From: Rhizomys pruinosus
Lineage: Eukaryota > Chordata > Mammalia > Rodentia > Spalacidae
Assembly (NCBI GenBank): GCA_009823505.1
Contig: VZQC01005746.1
Location: 560,853 to 624,852, forward strand
Reading direction: 5' to 3'
Length of the DNA stretch: 64,000 bases
Shown: in pieces, positions 1 to 12,197 of the stretch
Layout: the number at the start of each line of letters is the position of its first letter
Numbering within the stretch: the first letter of the stretch is position 1
Notes under the pieces: generated by a model
What the model saw: the letters and a program-made list of their open reading frames with translations, nothing else
What the model was told of the DNA's origin: nothing
Databases searched by the model: none
Program-made: the position numbers and the translations under genes

Positions 1-1040
1 CTATGTGGTCACACACTTTTCTTGGCACAGTCAGAAACCAGGGCAAAGTATGACTAGTGTAGTGGCTGTGACCTAAAATTAATCAATGAAAATGCTGAGG
101 CCAGTCCAAGTGTTATCAGAAACCCAGATGGGGACTATCCAAATGACCTCTAGACCTCTATGCCAGGACCCCAAGTTCATGTGGACAGCAGATACAATTG
201 TGGGCTAATAGAGGATTACTGCCTCATATAAAAGGTGTTTTTCTAAATAAACAAAACTAAAACAAGATATGACTAGTTAAAAATTTTAAGGTAAAATACT
301 CGATTTGAAAAGGTCTTTGTAAAGACTGAAGTTCTGCACCTGAAGTTCATAGAGGCAAGAACACTGACCAGATTTACTTAAAATTAAGTTAATTTTTCTG
401 GGCTTAATTACATTTATTAATAATGGGCCAATCTATCTTCATGTTCAATTTCCTGAGGGCAACCTTGCTTGATGGCATCTATTAGTGTCAGATTCATTTT
501 GACCAGCCTAGGAAGCCATGAAACTTAATCGGTGCTGTCTCTAGTCAAAAAGGCAAAATGAGAAACACCATTGTAAAGCATGAGACCAATAGTCTGTTGC
601 TCAGAGTGGCCTCTCTTGAAATTCAAGAGAGGATGGCACAGAAATGGTAATACACACCCAATGACTGGTAGCAACTGGGACACTGGTGGAACAAGCTACA
701 AAGATGTGAGTGTCACTGATAACATCTCGTGTGGTGACAGTTCTCTTCTGTGGGGCAAAACTTAAGTTTCTTAACAAAATCTTTACACACAGAAACAAAT
801 GTCCTCTTTGTCATAAACTGAACTGCCTCCTATTCATCTCATCCATCCTGAAGGGCAGAACAAGATTAGGATCACTGTGAAATAAACCAACTCCTGACTG
901 GAGATGTACTGTAACTTCCAAGTTTGCTTAGTTATATTTGTTCTTCAGGCTTCAGAATTGTTTTTCTTTTGGGATCAATACTTGTGTACAAAGAAGAAAA
1001 TGGTGTTTTAAAGGAAAATAACTGGAGGAGTAGGGAATAG
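1..1040. other. Unassigned AT-rich DNA
   Basis: I recognise no gene, RNA or repeat here. The short open frames around 580-800 overlap each other on both strands and have no family features. Confidence 0.5.
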
Positions 1041-1043
1041 AGA

Positions 1044-1142
1044 GTGGGCACAGCAGTACATGCCCATTATACCAGCACTTGGAAGGGCAATACAGGAAGA
1101 TCTTGTGAACTCAAGGCTAGCCTGGGATATATAGCAAGATGC
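1044..1142 (+). repeat. Old B1-type SINE fragment
   Basis: A diverged B1 body in plus orientation, with a 'ccagcacttgg'-like box, 'gaactcaaggctagcctggg', and then a run directly into a GA microsatellite that replaces its A-rich tail. Confidence 0.6.
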
Positions 1143-1151
1143 TGGGGGCGG

Positions 1152-1152
<1 letters not shown>

Positions 1153-1233
<81 letters not shown>
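1153..1233. repeat. (GA)n microsatellite
   Basis: About 80 bases of pure GA dinucleotide at the 3' end of a B1 relic. It yields spurious RE or SL repeat open frames on the two strands, which are not genes. Confidence 0.98.
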
Positions 1234-1235
<2 letters not shown>

Positions 1236-1326
1236 ATGTAGACTTTTCACAAAAATGTAATTGTTATAACTTATAGCCATATCCATTGACTTTTACATTA
1301 CCTTCCCAGATGGCAAAAGACAATGA

Positions 1327-1327
1327 T

Positions 1328-1370
<43 letters not shown>
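1327..1370. repeat. (TTTA)n microsatellite
   Basis: Eleven or so tandem TTTA units, probably seeded by the A-rich tail of the minus-strand SINE that follows. Confidence 0.95.
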
Positions 1371-1371
1371 T

Positions 1372-1567
1372 GTGTGTGTATTTGCATTTGGGGGTCAGAG
1401 GCAGATAAGACACTGAGCTCCCCAATTCGCTAGACCGGCTACTCAGCAAACCCCAGGGATTCTCTTTTATCTGCCTTCTGAATTCTTTTTACATGGGTAC
1501 CAAGGATGAACTCAGGCCCTCATGTTTAGGCAGCAAGAATTTAACTGAGCCATCTTCCTAGTCCCAG
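1372..1567 (-). repeat. Old B3/B4-type SINE, minus strand
   Basis: Diverged sequence with the general layout of a reversed rodent B3/B4 SINE: a TG-rich start, 'gggtaccaaggatgaactca', and an end resembling 'gagccatcttcctagtccc' (A-box end of the tRNA-like head). Family assignment is uncertain. Confidence 0.45.
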
Positions 1568-1569
1568 TA

Positions 1570-2535
1570 TTTCTTTGTTGTTTCTTTTAGTTTCTTTTCC
1601 TTTTTACTTGTTCTTCCTGTTGTATATCGCTGAGTCTGGCCTCTAGCACCTGATCATCTTGCCTCTGCCTGAGAGGACAAACATGAGCTGCCCCAGTCAC
1701 CAATCTCTCATGATCAAGGAACATATCATCAAAAGTACTACAGGGCTTAAGCTTAAATTTTAGCAAGTTGGATTTTGTATCTCTAATTCATTTCTATTTC
1801 TCAACTTCCATACTGTTTATAATTAGAAATTCACAACTAATGAGAAAAAGGGGCCTACATACATTACATGTATGGTGGGAAGATGGGTACTAGGATGGGG
1901 AGGACATGAAAAGGATGGCAGGAACTAAGGTTGTAACTCTGATAAAGGATGTGTCTAGCATAAATGATGCTGCTGGTTCATTCTCTAGAGCCACTAAAAG
2001 GTGATATGTACAAAGCATGCTATAATTTATTAAGGCATAATGATAGATACCATCACTTTTAAAATAAGGAAGGCAGTGATAAATATTCTGCAATTCTCAA
2101 ATCTTTACATTGGACTTTACATTAGGCAATTTGTTGTTTTGTTTGTTTGGTGGTAAATCATTAAGACAACTGGCTCAGGTAGCTAGATGATTTTCTGGTA
2201 AGATGGAATAATGGGTTTTTCCTAGTTCATTTACAAATAAGATAATGGAAAGAGCTTTCTAAATTGTGAGCACTTCCCAAAATACATTTGTCTCAATGCT
2301 GAACTTATGTGAACAATGGTTTGCTTATCTTGGTGGCATCTGACTTACAAAAGTTGGCATAGCAATAATTCATTGATGTTCATCTTATGAAAACAATATA
2401 CTAGGCAGGTAAGCAATTTAAAACTCTGAAAGAGGAAGGAGACCAGGCTTACTTTTTCTCCTGGGACTCAACATTGGATATAATCCATGGAATAGAAGGG
2501 TAATATTCTTGGGCAATTTGGGTATTTTTGACAAT
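1570..2535. other. Unassigned AT-rich DNA
   Basis: No gene or clear repeat seen. The minus-strand open frame at 1890-2093 has no recognisable domain. Confidence 0.45.
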
Positions 2536-2539
2536 CTTT

Positions 2540-2762
2540 TCCTTTATTCATTTGTTTATTTGCTTATTGTGGTGGGGGTGAGTACATGATATTTGTATGG
2601 AGGAGTAAAGTGTATGTATCGGAGTGTGCATACAACACGTGTGGATATCAGAGGACAACTAGTTCTCTCTATCCATCTTCTTGTGGGTTTCAACATCAAA
2701 CTTGGTGCAGGCTTGAATAGCAAGCACCTTTGTCAGCTGAGCTATCTCTTTGGTCGATCTTT
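2540..2762 (-). repeat. B3-like SINE, minus strand
   Basis: Begins with a T-rich tail (ttatttgcttattg), has the 'tggatatcagaggacaact' stretch typical of reversed B2/B3 elements, and ends with 'gctgagctatctctttgg', matching the reversed SINE head. Confidence 0.65.
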
Positions 2763-2925
2763 GGTAGGCTTTTTGATATAAAGCTCTAGAGCTCTTATAT
2801 GTGTGTGATATACAATTAAGGTAGACATTTCTGGAAGGCAATGTTGCTTTTAATTCCTCTTTATGTTTCTCCCAAAAGAAGCTTGATTTTTAAACTCACA
2901 GCATTAAAATACTGATAATAACTTT

Positions 2926-3067
2926 TTTGGGGGGGGGCAGGGTCTCCCTATAGCCCCAGCTGGCTTGGAACTTACGCTGTAGATCAGGCTGGCCTTGAAC
3001 TCACAGAGATCCGCCTGCCTCTGCTTCCCAAGTGCTAGGATTAAAGGCATGTGCCACCATGCCCAGC
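2926..3067 (-). repeat. B1 SINE, minus strand
   Basis: Near full-length reversed B1: 'cagggtctccctatagcccc' at the left, 'gatcaggctggccttgaact' in the middle, and 'ggattaaaggcatgtgccac' (B-box side) at the right. It abuts a B2 fragment at 3071. Confidence 0.93.
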
Positions 3068-3070
3068 TTA

Positions 3071-3169
3071 AAGACGATTCTTAGCCGCTATGTGGGTGCT
3101 GGGAATTGAACCTGGGTCCTCTGCAAGAGCAGTCAGCACTCTTAACCACTGAGCCATCTCTCCAGCCCC
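3071..3169 (-). repeat. B2 SINE, 3'-truncated head fragment, minus strand
   Basis: Contains only the tRNA-like part of B2 in reverse ('tgggtgctgggaattgaacc', 'gccatctctccagcccc'). The tail half is missing at the B1 junction, so one element interrupted or truncated the other. Confidence 0.88.
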
Positions 3170-3730
3170 ATATAATAATAGTTTTTTTTAAAGACCACAA
3201 AACTCTGAAACTCAATGAAAATCCTACTAGTCATTTTAACCAATGTGTCCCGAGAAACAACAAATGACAACAAAAATATTGATGCATCTGATTCCTTAGA
3301 GATTGGTTTTAAGATTGTATTTCATTATTTTTATGAATTATGACTCTTCTTGGTCTTCCTGAGAGGAAGAATAAGTCATTAACTTTAAGAATCTTATATA
3401 ATTTTGCCACGTCCTAAAAGGAGTTAGGAATAAAACCCACATACCAAAAGGCATATGGACAAGGAATTATAAAAATTAGCTAAAGGCATTTGCCACAGAA
3501 CGTTTGCTGCTGGATTTCTGCTTTTTTAAAAGTCTATGTTTAAAAATTAAAGGTAGACAAAATAAAAGAATGCTTAACTCTGATTCTAACTGTAGTCATA
3601 AAAGATTGTTTTAAAGAATTCAAAACGTATTAGATTAAATTAGAAACAGGCTGCTTTATGCTATGTGCATAGTGTGAGTTAATGGATATTCAGAGGTATA
3701 AAACTATGTATTAAAACAAATTTTTAAAAT
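3170..3730. other. Unassigned AT-rich DNA
   Basis: Nothing recognised in this stretch. Confidence 0.45.
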
Positions 3731-3734
3731 AATA

Positions 3735-3942
3735 TTTTAAAAAATTTTATGTTTAAGAATGAATTGCATGTATATAAGTGCACCTATCTTGTACAATGCC
3801 CATGGAGATCAGAAGAGGGCATAATTTCCCTGAAAATGGAATTATGAATGGTTGTTAGCCTCCGCATGGGTGCTGGAACTCAAACCTGGGTCCTTTGCAA
3901 GAGCAGCCAATGCTCTTAATCACTGAGCTATCACTCCAGCTC
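3735..3942 (-). repeat. Old B2 SINE, minus strand
   Basis: Diverged reversed B2. 'gagatcagaagagggcata' and 'tgggtgctggaactcaaacc' are recognisable, and the right end is 'gctatcactccagctc'. Confidence 0.8.
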
Positions 3943-3944
3943 AT

Positions 3945-4535
3945 AAACCAAATTTTTTAAATCTTAGAAATTTCAAAGATTGTTAGGCCCAAAGACTAAC
4001 CTAGAAAAATCCATCCATTTTTAATTTGTTCATTCAGCAAATTAGAGAGCAAAAATCCATTTGTAGATTGAATGTTAAAAGAACATACCCTAGAAAGAAC
4101 ATAAAAAAGATTCAGTCTTAAATTTCTTCTAGCACGGTTTATCAAAAGGGGTTTGGAAGTAATAAGGCAAAGATTGGTGACACTGGTAAAAGAAACAGTA
4201 AGCACCAGAAATTGGGAAATCATGTGGGTTCTAGGAGGAAGAGGTAAGAGGAAGAAGACAAGGAATGTCTAAGATTTGGTAATCTCTGTAACTCTAGAAA
4301 TCCTTCCCTATCACAATCACATGGCTTAGTCTATTCTTAGACTATAAATAGTGAAAAGGTACTATGTATGTGGTACATGAGAAGTGATTAATAACTTTTG
4401 TATGACTGAAAAAATTCTATTTAATAACAAAGGAAGTCAGGTGAAGTTTTTCTTTCATGTGTGTGCTCATGTGCTGCAGGTGTGCCTGGAGGCCAGTGGT
4501 GGACCGAAGAAGTCTTCCTCAGTCATTTTCACCTT
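3945..4535. other. Unassigned DNA
   Basis: No gene or repeat recognised. The minus-strand frame at 3996-4223 has no family signature. Confidence 0.4.
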
Positions 4536-4536
4536 T

Positions 4537-4676
4537 CTTTGAGGCAGGATCTCTCTGTAGCCCCATCTGGCTTGGAACTTGCCATTATAGCCCAAGCTGG
4601 CCTCAATCTCAGAGAGATCTGCTTGCTTCCACCTCCCATGTGCTGTGATTAAAGGCATTTTCCACCATGTCCAGCC
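4537..4676 (-). repeat. B1 SINE, minus strand
   Basis: Reversed B1 with 'ggcaggatctctctgtagcc' and 'gtgattaaaggcattttcca'. It is more diverged than most others in the window. Confidence 0.85.
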
Positions 4677-4805
4677 CCCCTTATTTTTGGACAGGCTATC
4701 TCTCACTGAACTGGAGTTCATGAGTTAGCTGGCCAGCAAGCCCTAGTGCTCCTCCTCTTTCTAACTCTCTAACTCTGGGATTGTAGGCATGCACTGTTGT
4801 GCTTT
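4677..4805 (-). repeat. Possible B3/B4-type SINE fragment
   Basis: Follows the B1 directly. It contains 'actgaactggagttcatgag' and 'gggattgtaggcatgcactg', which look like a second, older reversed SINE. Confidence 0.4.
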
Positions 4806-4837
4806 GGCGTTTTTGTGTGTGTGTGTGTGTGGGGGGG

Positions 4838-5245
4838 TGTCCTAGTTTGTCTTCCATTGCTGTGACAAAACACTCTGACCGACACCAACTTGGGGAGGAA
4901 AGGGTTTATTCAGCTTACATCTCCTGGGTCACAGTTCATCACTTAGGGAGCCCAAGGCAGGAACTCAGGGCAGGAACCTGGAGGTAGGAGCTGAAGCACA
5001 AGCCATGGAGGAATGCTGTTCACTGGCTTGCTCCCCTGGCTCATGCCCAGCCTGCCTTCTTATACAGTACACAGCAACCTGCTCAGGGTGGCACTATTCA
5101 TTGTGGGCTGGGCCCTCCCACACTGCTCGACCATCAAGACAATACTCCACAGATGTGGCCACAGGCCAGTCCAATGGAGCCAATTCCCCAGTTGAGGCTC
5201 CCTCAACCCAGGTGTGTCAAGTTGACACTAAAGCTATCCAGCACA
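4838..5245 (+). repeat. Rodent medium-length interspersed repeat (family unnamed here)
   Basis: Starts 'tgtcctagtttgtcttccat' and ends '...gctatccagcaca'. This matches a repeat I know from rodent introns (start 'cctagtt..ctattgctgtg', interior 'aggaaagggtttattcagct', end 'tcaagttgaca...'). The outer TG...CA dinucleotides would suit an LTR, but I cannot assign its class from sequence alone. The long open frame at 5005-5319 lies within it and is not a gene. Confidence 0.6.
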
Positions 5246-5249
5246 GGGG

Positions 5250-5664
<415 letters not shown>

Positions 5665-5669
5665 GGGTA

Positions 5670-7688
5670 AAGGTTTTCTATGCCTCTTCAAAGACTGGTA
5701 GAATTCAGTTAAAGTACTGATGCAACAAAGAATTACAAAACTGAAAATTATAAATACAATATAATAATTTGGAATGTGTTCAGGTAAATATTTAGGAAAA
5801 TACTAATCCAAAGATCAATCATTTAGTTTTGAAGTGGGGATTTATTTTCCTTTTTCAACTTACAACCTTATCAGCAATGGTATTTGCTTCCTTTTTCTTT
5901 CTCAAGTGTGATTCTTCTTTCAAGCAAATTAAAATTGCATTATCTGTATCTACACCTGCCACCCAGTGCAGCAACAGACTAAACTGAAGTTTTTCATGAT
6001 GTCTCTGAAGTCCAGTATATGAAATTAGTTTGGAATCAGCAAGTCAAATCACTCACTTTTCCAAAAAGTTCAGCAATCAGACAGAACATTCCAAAGTGTC
6101 AAACTATGAAGCCCAAGCATGGCCAGTTTCCTGGTCGCCCCATCATTTCCCCAGTTTTATTCTTCGGCATGCTTGAATTTTCTCACTGTAGCTGTTTTGG
6201 ACATCAATAGATTGTTAGATTAGTATGATTCCCTCAGTTTTTTTTTATACCCTAGCCAGACATTATTATTTCTCCTCTCTCCCCCTCCCAGAATCCAGAT
6301 CAAGAGGGTGCTTGTTAAAAATTAAGGTTCTTGTATCAATCTCAATAACTACTAAATGCAAATATGTAGGAGATTATTTGGGAACTTGTATTTTTAAACA
6401 AGCTTTCCAGGTGATTGAAAATGCAACACTAACTTTTAAAATCCATGAGCATGGAAAAAACTATTAGAAAATTTAGAATAATATTTCCCCCCACTGGACA
6501 TCTCTACAACTAATACAAAAGAGGTCCAAACTCAAAACAAAATTTAAAAACTATGTAGGTGGAAATAAATGAAAGGATTCCAGTTCTTATAAGAAGCTAT
6601 CTGTTCTGGCCTACTGATTTCTCAACAAAGTTTTTTTCTATCAGGATAATGAGTAAACAAAGGAATGTGGCTGTCAGGTTTCAGTTGTTAATTGGGGTCC
6701 TCAAGTTTTCATGGGCAATGTTGGTCATAAACCTTCCAGGATCAGTGGCTATTGTTCTATATATTTATTTCTAGCTAATAACTTACAGACTTGAAAGACA
6801 AAATAAGGTGATAAATTCACAAAATACCAAGAGAAGCACATCTGTAGATGCCTTAGAATAGAAAAAAATACCCAACATTATTTAAGGCATTTAATTACCA
6901 CATCACCTTGTAAATGATAACTATGCTTGTATAAACACAACATTTACAAAAATTGCATACTAAAATTGGCATAGTTTTGTGGCGCACACTTTTGTTAAAT
7001 TAAGGGTTCAGGTCCGAATACTCTGAGGCATGGCAAAGCTACAATGAGTGTTTTCTGGAAGCAGAAGTTATAGCATCCAAGTCAAGAAGAATGACTGTTC
7101 ATTGGAAAAGCATCAATTTAATACACGTTAGTTTATTAAAAGCAAAAATTATTAATAATATCAAATAGTATATACATATTTATTCCCATGAGACAGTAGG
7201 TGTATAAAAACCATAGGTCTCCAGAAATAAAGGCAAGGGGTGTGAATGAACTCAGAGAAGCATTTGAGATATCTGATGATTAACAGCATTTCGACTTCAG
7301 ATTAGCTGCTTCTAAATAAAGAAAAAGTATTGGCAGAAAAATATTAAAATTTGTATGCTGTTATGAATACATCAAAGGTAGACAGGAATTAAAGAGTTAT
7401 CTAGAATCCTGGAGGGTATTTTCCTTATCTTACAGTGAAGAACATTACTGTTTAGGAGCACAGAGGTGATATCCATGGTGAGATTAGAAGAGTTTTGTTT
7501 TGAAGCTGATACCTTTTTCAATATAGTATGTTGTCTTCCATGACTTGGCAGACTCAATGATACATTTATTGTGGCTCCTTTAAGATGTTAGTTTTGCAGG
7601 CCCAGAAATCAATATTACCTGCTTATTTCTTTACTTTTATTTGTTTCAACAAAGCCATTCATAACATGAAGAAATTATTTGACACTTC
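5670..7688. other. Unassigned AT-rich DNA
   Basis: Two kilobases with no recognised repeat or gene. Several short open frames (6019-6774, 7372-7557) have no domain and no codon pattern I would call coding. It could be intronic or intergenic. Confidence 0.4.
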
Positions 7689-7689
7689 T

Positions 7690-8150
7690 ACTGCAAGATA
7701 AATCCCAGAATATGGACTGAGGACTTACAAGGTGTCAATGTCTAGGAATGCAGTGATTAAGCAAGACAAGATTTGTAACCCTCAAAGAGCTTACAGTCTC
7801 ATACAGGAAATGAGACAACAACCAAATAAATATGTTCAGGTAGTGACAAATGTTTTTCAAAGTATACATCAGAGTAATGAGATGAAGGGTAGCCAGGCAC
7901 ATGGAAGTCATTATACATAGTGCCACTATGGAAGAGTTCTCCAAGAATGTGATGTCCTCACTGGGACCCAAATGATGAGAAAAAGGCAGGTAAGCAAAGA
8001 GGCAGGAAAAATCTTTGGTGTGTCCAAGAAGAGCCCTCAGAGCCAATGCAGCTAGAATGGGGTAAGTGGCTGAAGAGGAGGTCAGGGAGATAAGGTAGGC
8101 CACATCACAGAAACCTCTATCCAAGGCCACATTGCTGCTGCTGCAAGACA
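7690..8150 (+). repeat. L2 (LINE-2) 3' region relic
   Basis: The run 'gacttacaaggtgtcaatgt ... gagcttacagtctcatac' followed by 'gacaacaaccaaataaat', and later 'ctttggtgtgtccaagaaga', 'ggggtaagtggctgaagagg' and 'aaggtaggccacatcacag', follows the order of ancient mammalian L2 3' sequence. The 138-residue minus-strand frame at 7735-8151 lies over it and is a shadow. Confidence 0.6.
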
Positions 8151-9040
8151 TGGAGGAATGGCATGTATGTGGCCACAGCTGCTGTCAGACAGGAAAGATG
8201 GCAATATGTTGGCATAGCAGGTTCTCGGTTCAACAGCTATGCCAGCATCTTGCCTCCTCTCCAGTTCCAAGTTACAGGAGCAGTACTATGCCTCTTTGTT
8301 GTTTTGCTTTTCCATAATCACTCCTTCTACCTGAGGGAAGGAAAACAAATTTATTAGTTGAGAACAGAAACTTATTTCTTAAAGTAACAACATACTTTTC
8401 CTTACAGTGTCAAATTTTTTAGATAGTTATACATAGGAAGTACATGGCTAGTTCTTTTATAAATGGTCTTTAAATGAAATGAATCTCAAGAATCCTGCCT
8501 GTGAAATAACAGGGAAATTCTGAAAAAATTAAGTCATAAACCTTTAATGGTTATAGGCGATTACCACCATATTCATAGTCCCTAGCACACACCAGTGGCC
8601 TAAGTATAATTTTAAGTTTAGTCTAATAATTATGCCTACTTTATCTTGGCAACTTGCATGTACTAAACGTTATTATTAATTCACTGCTTAATATGCTTTT
8701 AAACATGCTTTTTTAAAGTCAGCAATTCTCAAGTAGGAATATATTTCATATTTCATATTTCATCTGCAAACATTCTATGTCCAATGTTCAGTAAAAGACT
8801 ACAGAAATTCTGAATGCCCATAAACATGGTTTATAGCAGCTAAATAGTGACATAGTCATACAATAGAGTATTTTCTGGTCCTTACAAAAGATTAAGGCAT
8901 AACAGTGACATTATGTACAATAGGTTCTGTTGAAAATATACTCATATATTGCAGAGTATAGACACATTTTCTTGAAAGATGCAGAAGTGCTTCTCAAAAA
9001 AGTTTCCTCAAAAAAAGATCATTCGTTTTTTTTTTTTTTT
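8150..9040. other. Mostly unassigned DNA; possible old L1 scrap
   Basis: Around 8800-8950 there is a weak resemblance to the conserved 3' ORF2 region of ancient L1 ('aatgcccataaacatggttt', 'catacaatagagtattttct'). Otherwise nothing is seen. Confidence 0.3.
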
Positions 9041-9043
9041 TTA

Positions 9044-9142
9044 TTTTCCTAATTCTGGACATTAACAACTGAGAAGGAGATATTTACATCACATTTTCCT
9101 AATACTTGACATTAACAATTGAGAGAGAGATGTTTACATCAC
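9044..9142. repeat. Two-copy tandem duplication, 50-bp unit
   Basis: The unit beginning 'ttttcctaattctggacatt' at 9044 recurs at 9094 with a few substitutions, each copy ending near 'tttacatcaca'. A poly-T run precedes it and a B1 fragment overlaps the right end. Confidence 0.8.
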
Positions 9143-9206
9143 AGAGATCCCCCTGCCTCTCCCTCCCTAGTGCTGGGATTAAAGGCTTGCACTACCAAGT
9201 CTGGCA
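9135..9206 (-). repeat. B1 SINE fragment, minus strand
   Basis: Reversed B1 head ('tgctgggattaaaggcttgc', 'taccaagtctggc') lacking the left monomer. Confidence 0.75.
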
Positions 9207-9249
9207 TAATGTTTTAAAAAAGGAGGCCTATTTTTTAAATTCCTTAGTG

Positions 9250-9470
9250 GGGCTGGAGAGATGGCCTGTCTATCGGTTAAGACCACTGACTGCTCTTACA
9301 GAGGACCCAGGTTCGAGCCCCAGCACCCACATGGCAGCTGAGAACTGTCTTTAACTCCAGTTCCAGGGGAATCCGACACCCTCTTCTGACTTCCATGGCA
9401 TTGCATGACACAGGTGCACAAACCTACATGTAGACAGTACATTCATACATAAAAAGTAAATAAAAAATTA
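9250..9470 (+). repeat. B2 SINE, plus strand
   Basis: Complete B2: 'ggggctggagagatggcctg' A-box head, 'gaggacccaggttcgagccc' B-box, and a tail ending in 'aaagtaaataaaaaa'. It is the short form, without the extra 17 bases seen in other copies. Confidence 0.95.
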
Positions 9471-9523
9471 AAGTTCTCAGTTCCTCAATTTATAATGTGA
9501 ACATCTAGAGGAAAGATGTACCC

Positions 9524-9870
9524 TGTCCTAGTTTTTTTTTTCCTGTGATAAAATATTATTTCCTGTGATAAAATATACTAACAAAAGCAGCTTAAGGGAC
9601 AGAGGGCTACAGCTCAAGGTATAGTCATGGCTGGGAAGTCAAGGCAGAAAGAGCTTGGTGCAGCTGGAAATATTACAAGTGTAGTTAGAGGAGAGAAGCT
9701 GCCTCTCAGCTTCCCTTCTCATCTTACACAGCCCAGATCCCCTGAGCAGGGAATAGTCCTGCAGACATCGATTAAAGTAATGAAGATAATTCCCCATAAG
9801 CATTCTCAGCGGCCCATTTGCCAGGTGATTCTACATTCTGTGAAGTTGACAATTAACACTAACCATCACT
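9524..9870 (+). repeat. Rodent medium-length repeat, same broad family as at 4838
   Basis: Starts 'tgtcctagttttttttttcc' and ends around 'gaagttgacaattaacacta', with 'aaaagcagcttaagggacag' inside. The start and end match the 4838-5245 element, with a short internal duplication of 'tttcctgtgataaaatat' near the start. Confidence 0.55.
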
Positions 9871-10104
9871 TTATTAATGAAGCTATTGGCAGTGAAATCT
9901 GAGTTTAAAAGTTTCTCTGACACATAGTGGATCACGGCAGACCAGTGGCAAAATGCACCCCTCACCAAATACACTTCAAAAATTTCCTCCATAAATCAAG
10001 ACTAACCACAAATGGTTACAACTAGAAAATAGAAATAGAAGAAAAACTGGATTATATATAGATGACTGATTCTAAGCCCTTAACATAAGTTAAAGTTGAA
10101 TTAT

Positions 10105-10468
10105 GAGAAGATCTGGCACTAAAATGCTCTGGAGGCCCTTTAAAATTTTCTTTTTTAAAAAAATGATTTTGAGTACTGTATATATTCTTGACGTTAATGC
10201 TCTGTCAGAAGTATCACTGGTCAAGATTTCCTCCCACTCTGTGGGTTTTCTCTTCACTTCCTTGATTGTTTCTTTTGCTGTACAGAAGCTTTTGAGTTTG
10301 ATGAGTTCCCATTTGTCAACTGTTGACCTTATTTCCTGTTCTGCTGTCTGATTTAGAAAGCCTTTTCTTACACCTATGTCTTGTAGGTTGTTGCCAAATT
10401 TCTCTTCTGTGACTTTCAGGGTTTCAGGTTTCATGTTGATATGTTTGATCCACTTGGAGTTGATTTTT
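10105..10468 (-). mobile_element. Older L1, inverted ORF2 segment, outer left part
   Basis: The complement encodes a decayed ORF2 stretch just upstream of the C-terminal domain: 'KWELIKLKSFCTAKETI' at residues 41-57 of the 10434-10090 frame is a hallmark L1 motif. The segment stops at the target duplication 10454-10468 and resumes at 13439, so it is the left part of one L1 split by a younger insertion. It is 5' truncated and non-functional. Confidence 0.9.
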
Positions 10469-10976
10469 TTTTTTTTTTAATAATTTTATTGATGGTTTGT
10501 GCATTTTATACATCATTTTCCAATTCAGATCAGGCATATTCTCTTTCCCTTCCCCCCACCCCCACCCCATCCCAGACATGTATTCTGCCATAACTGTCCT
10601 GCATCTTTCAGGTTTATTTTTTTTTCATTTTTTAGCTATAAGTGATAATCCATGAGTATAAGCATCCTTCGTGCAAACCAATCTATAGACTGTTGTGCCC
10701 AACCCCCCACGTCCCACCATTCAGTGGAGGTTGACAGGTTGTTTGTTCATCAAGTTGATCAAATGAGTGTCCAGACTACATCGCTGTAGTTTCACCGTTC
10801 AACCCAATCGCAGCCTTTACATTCTATCACGCCCCTCTTCCGCAGATTGTTCCCTTAGGCTTAGAAAAGGGGCACAGGTGGATGAGAAGTAAAACTGTCC
10901 TCTCTCTCTGGAGCTGTTGACTTGGATTCTGGTCATTCTGGCTGTTTCCTTTCATGGGCTGACAGTTTGTTCAGGA
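10469..10976 (-). mobile_element. Younger L1 insertion: poly(A) and 3' UTR, reversed
   Basis: A T run (reversed poly(A) tail) directly abuts the 15-base target duplication. Then follow reversed 'aataaaattatt', a C-rich run at 10551-10569 (the G-rich tract of a rodent L1 3' UTR), and further 3' UTR. Related copies lie at 19104-19250, 50985-51350 and 62300-62960. The orientation is opposite to the ORF1 piece of the same insertion, indicating a 5' inversion. Confidence 0.8.
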
Positions 10977-12196
10977 GGAGAGAATGAAAACTCCAAAAGA
11001 CCTAGAGGGATACAATGAAAAACATCAGAAAGAACTAAAGGAACAGTTGACAAACTCCGGAAAGAACTAGAGGGAGAAAAAATAAAGAATATAGAGAACT
11101 AAAGAGAGAGAAATGAAAAACTCAAAAAGGACCTAGAGGGATACAATGACAAATTCAGAAAGAACTAAAGGAACAGACCAACAAACTCCGAGAAGAACTA
11201 GAGGGAGAAAAAAAACAAACTCCGAAAGGAAGTAGAAACACTGAAAAAGGAAGCCAACCAACGAAGTAAGGAGCACCAAGAGAGATTGAGAAGCACACAA
11301 GAGAGATTGAGGAGCTCAAAAGGAAATGGAAGTACTAAAAAAAACACAGGATGAAATGAAAAAGGAATTAGAACACACATTACAATCAAGAAGAAAGGAA
11401 AGGAAAAAGCCTCAGAAGTAGAATGGAGGAAGCAGAACAAAAGAATATCAGACTGGAAGATACACAGAGCAATTAAAAAGCTCAAATAGAAATATGAAAA
11501 ATTTAAAAATACACAAACGTGGAACAACCAGGAATATGGGACACTATGAAAAGGTCAAACGTCCGTATCATAGGATAGAGGAAGGAGAAGAATCTCAAGA
11601 GAATAGTATTGATCAGATCTTCAACAGAATAATAGATGAAAACTTCCCAAACTAAAAATAGACAAACCATCAAATACAAGAAGCACATAGGCCAAACAGA
11701 CAAGATCAGAAAAGAACACCCCACGCCATATTATAGTATTGGAGTTGATTTTTGTACAAGGTGAGAGGTATGGGTTTAATTTGTTCTACAAATGGTGATC
11801 CAGTTTTGCCAGCACCATTTGCTAAAGATGCTATCCTTCCTCCACTGAGTTTTTTTTTTTGCCCCCTTTGTCAATATGAGGTGGCTGAAATTTATGAGCT
11901 CAAGTTTGGATTTTCAATTTTATTCCATGGTCAATGGTCTATCTTATGACTATGGCCCTGTAATTATTTGAAGTCTGGTAGAGCAATCCCCTTGTATTGC
12001 ATTTTTCACTCAGGGTTGCTTTAGCTATTTGGGGTCTTTTTGTTTTCCATATGAGTTTAAGGATTTTTTTCCAAGTCTGTGAAGAAGCTCATGGGGATTT
12101 TGATTGGAATTGCATTAAATCGTATATCAATTTGGGTATAATGGACATTTTTACTATGTTAGTTTTTCCAATCCATGAGCATGGGAAGTCTTTCCA
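10977..12196. other. Error-rich duplicate of 12661-13906 (probable assembly artefact)
   Basis: This segment repeats, in the same order, the L1 ORF1 coiled-coil and RRM region, the insertion junction, and the reversed ORF2 of 12661-13906. It carries dozens of single-base deletions and a few insertions. It ends exactly at the N at 12197, on the same bases (agtctttcca) as the clean copy at about 13906. One-base indels scattered through homopolymers and coding triplets are typical of an unpolished long-read end. Frames inside it should not be annotated as genes. Confidence 0.85.
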
Positions 12197-12197
12197 N
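12197..12197. other. Assembly gap (single N)
   Basis: One undetermined base joins the noisy left end to the clean right sequence. True spacing or overlap is unknown. Confidence 0.95.

Noticed and set aside
1008..1286. Leu-Ser / Arg-Glu repeat proteins
   Set aside because: Translation of a GA microsatellite in both directions.
7735..8151. 138-codon minus-strand frame
   Set aside because: Overlies an L2 relic and has no domain; hydrophobic look comes from composition.
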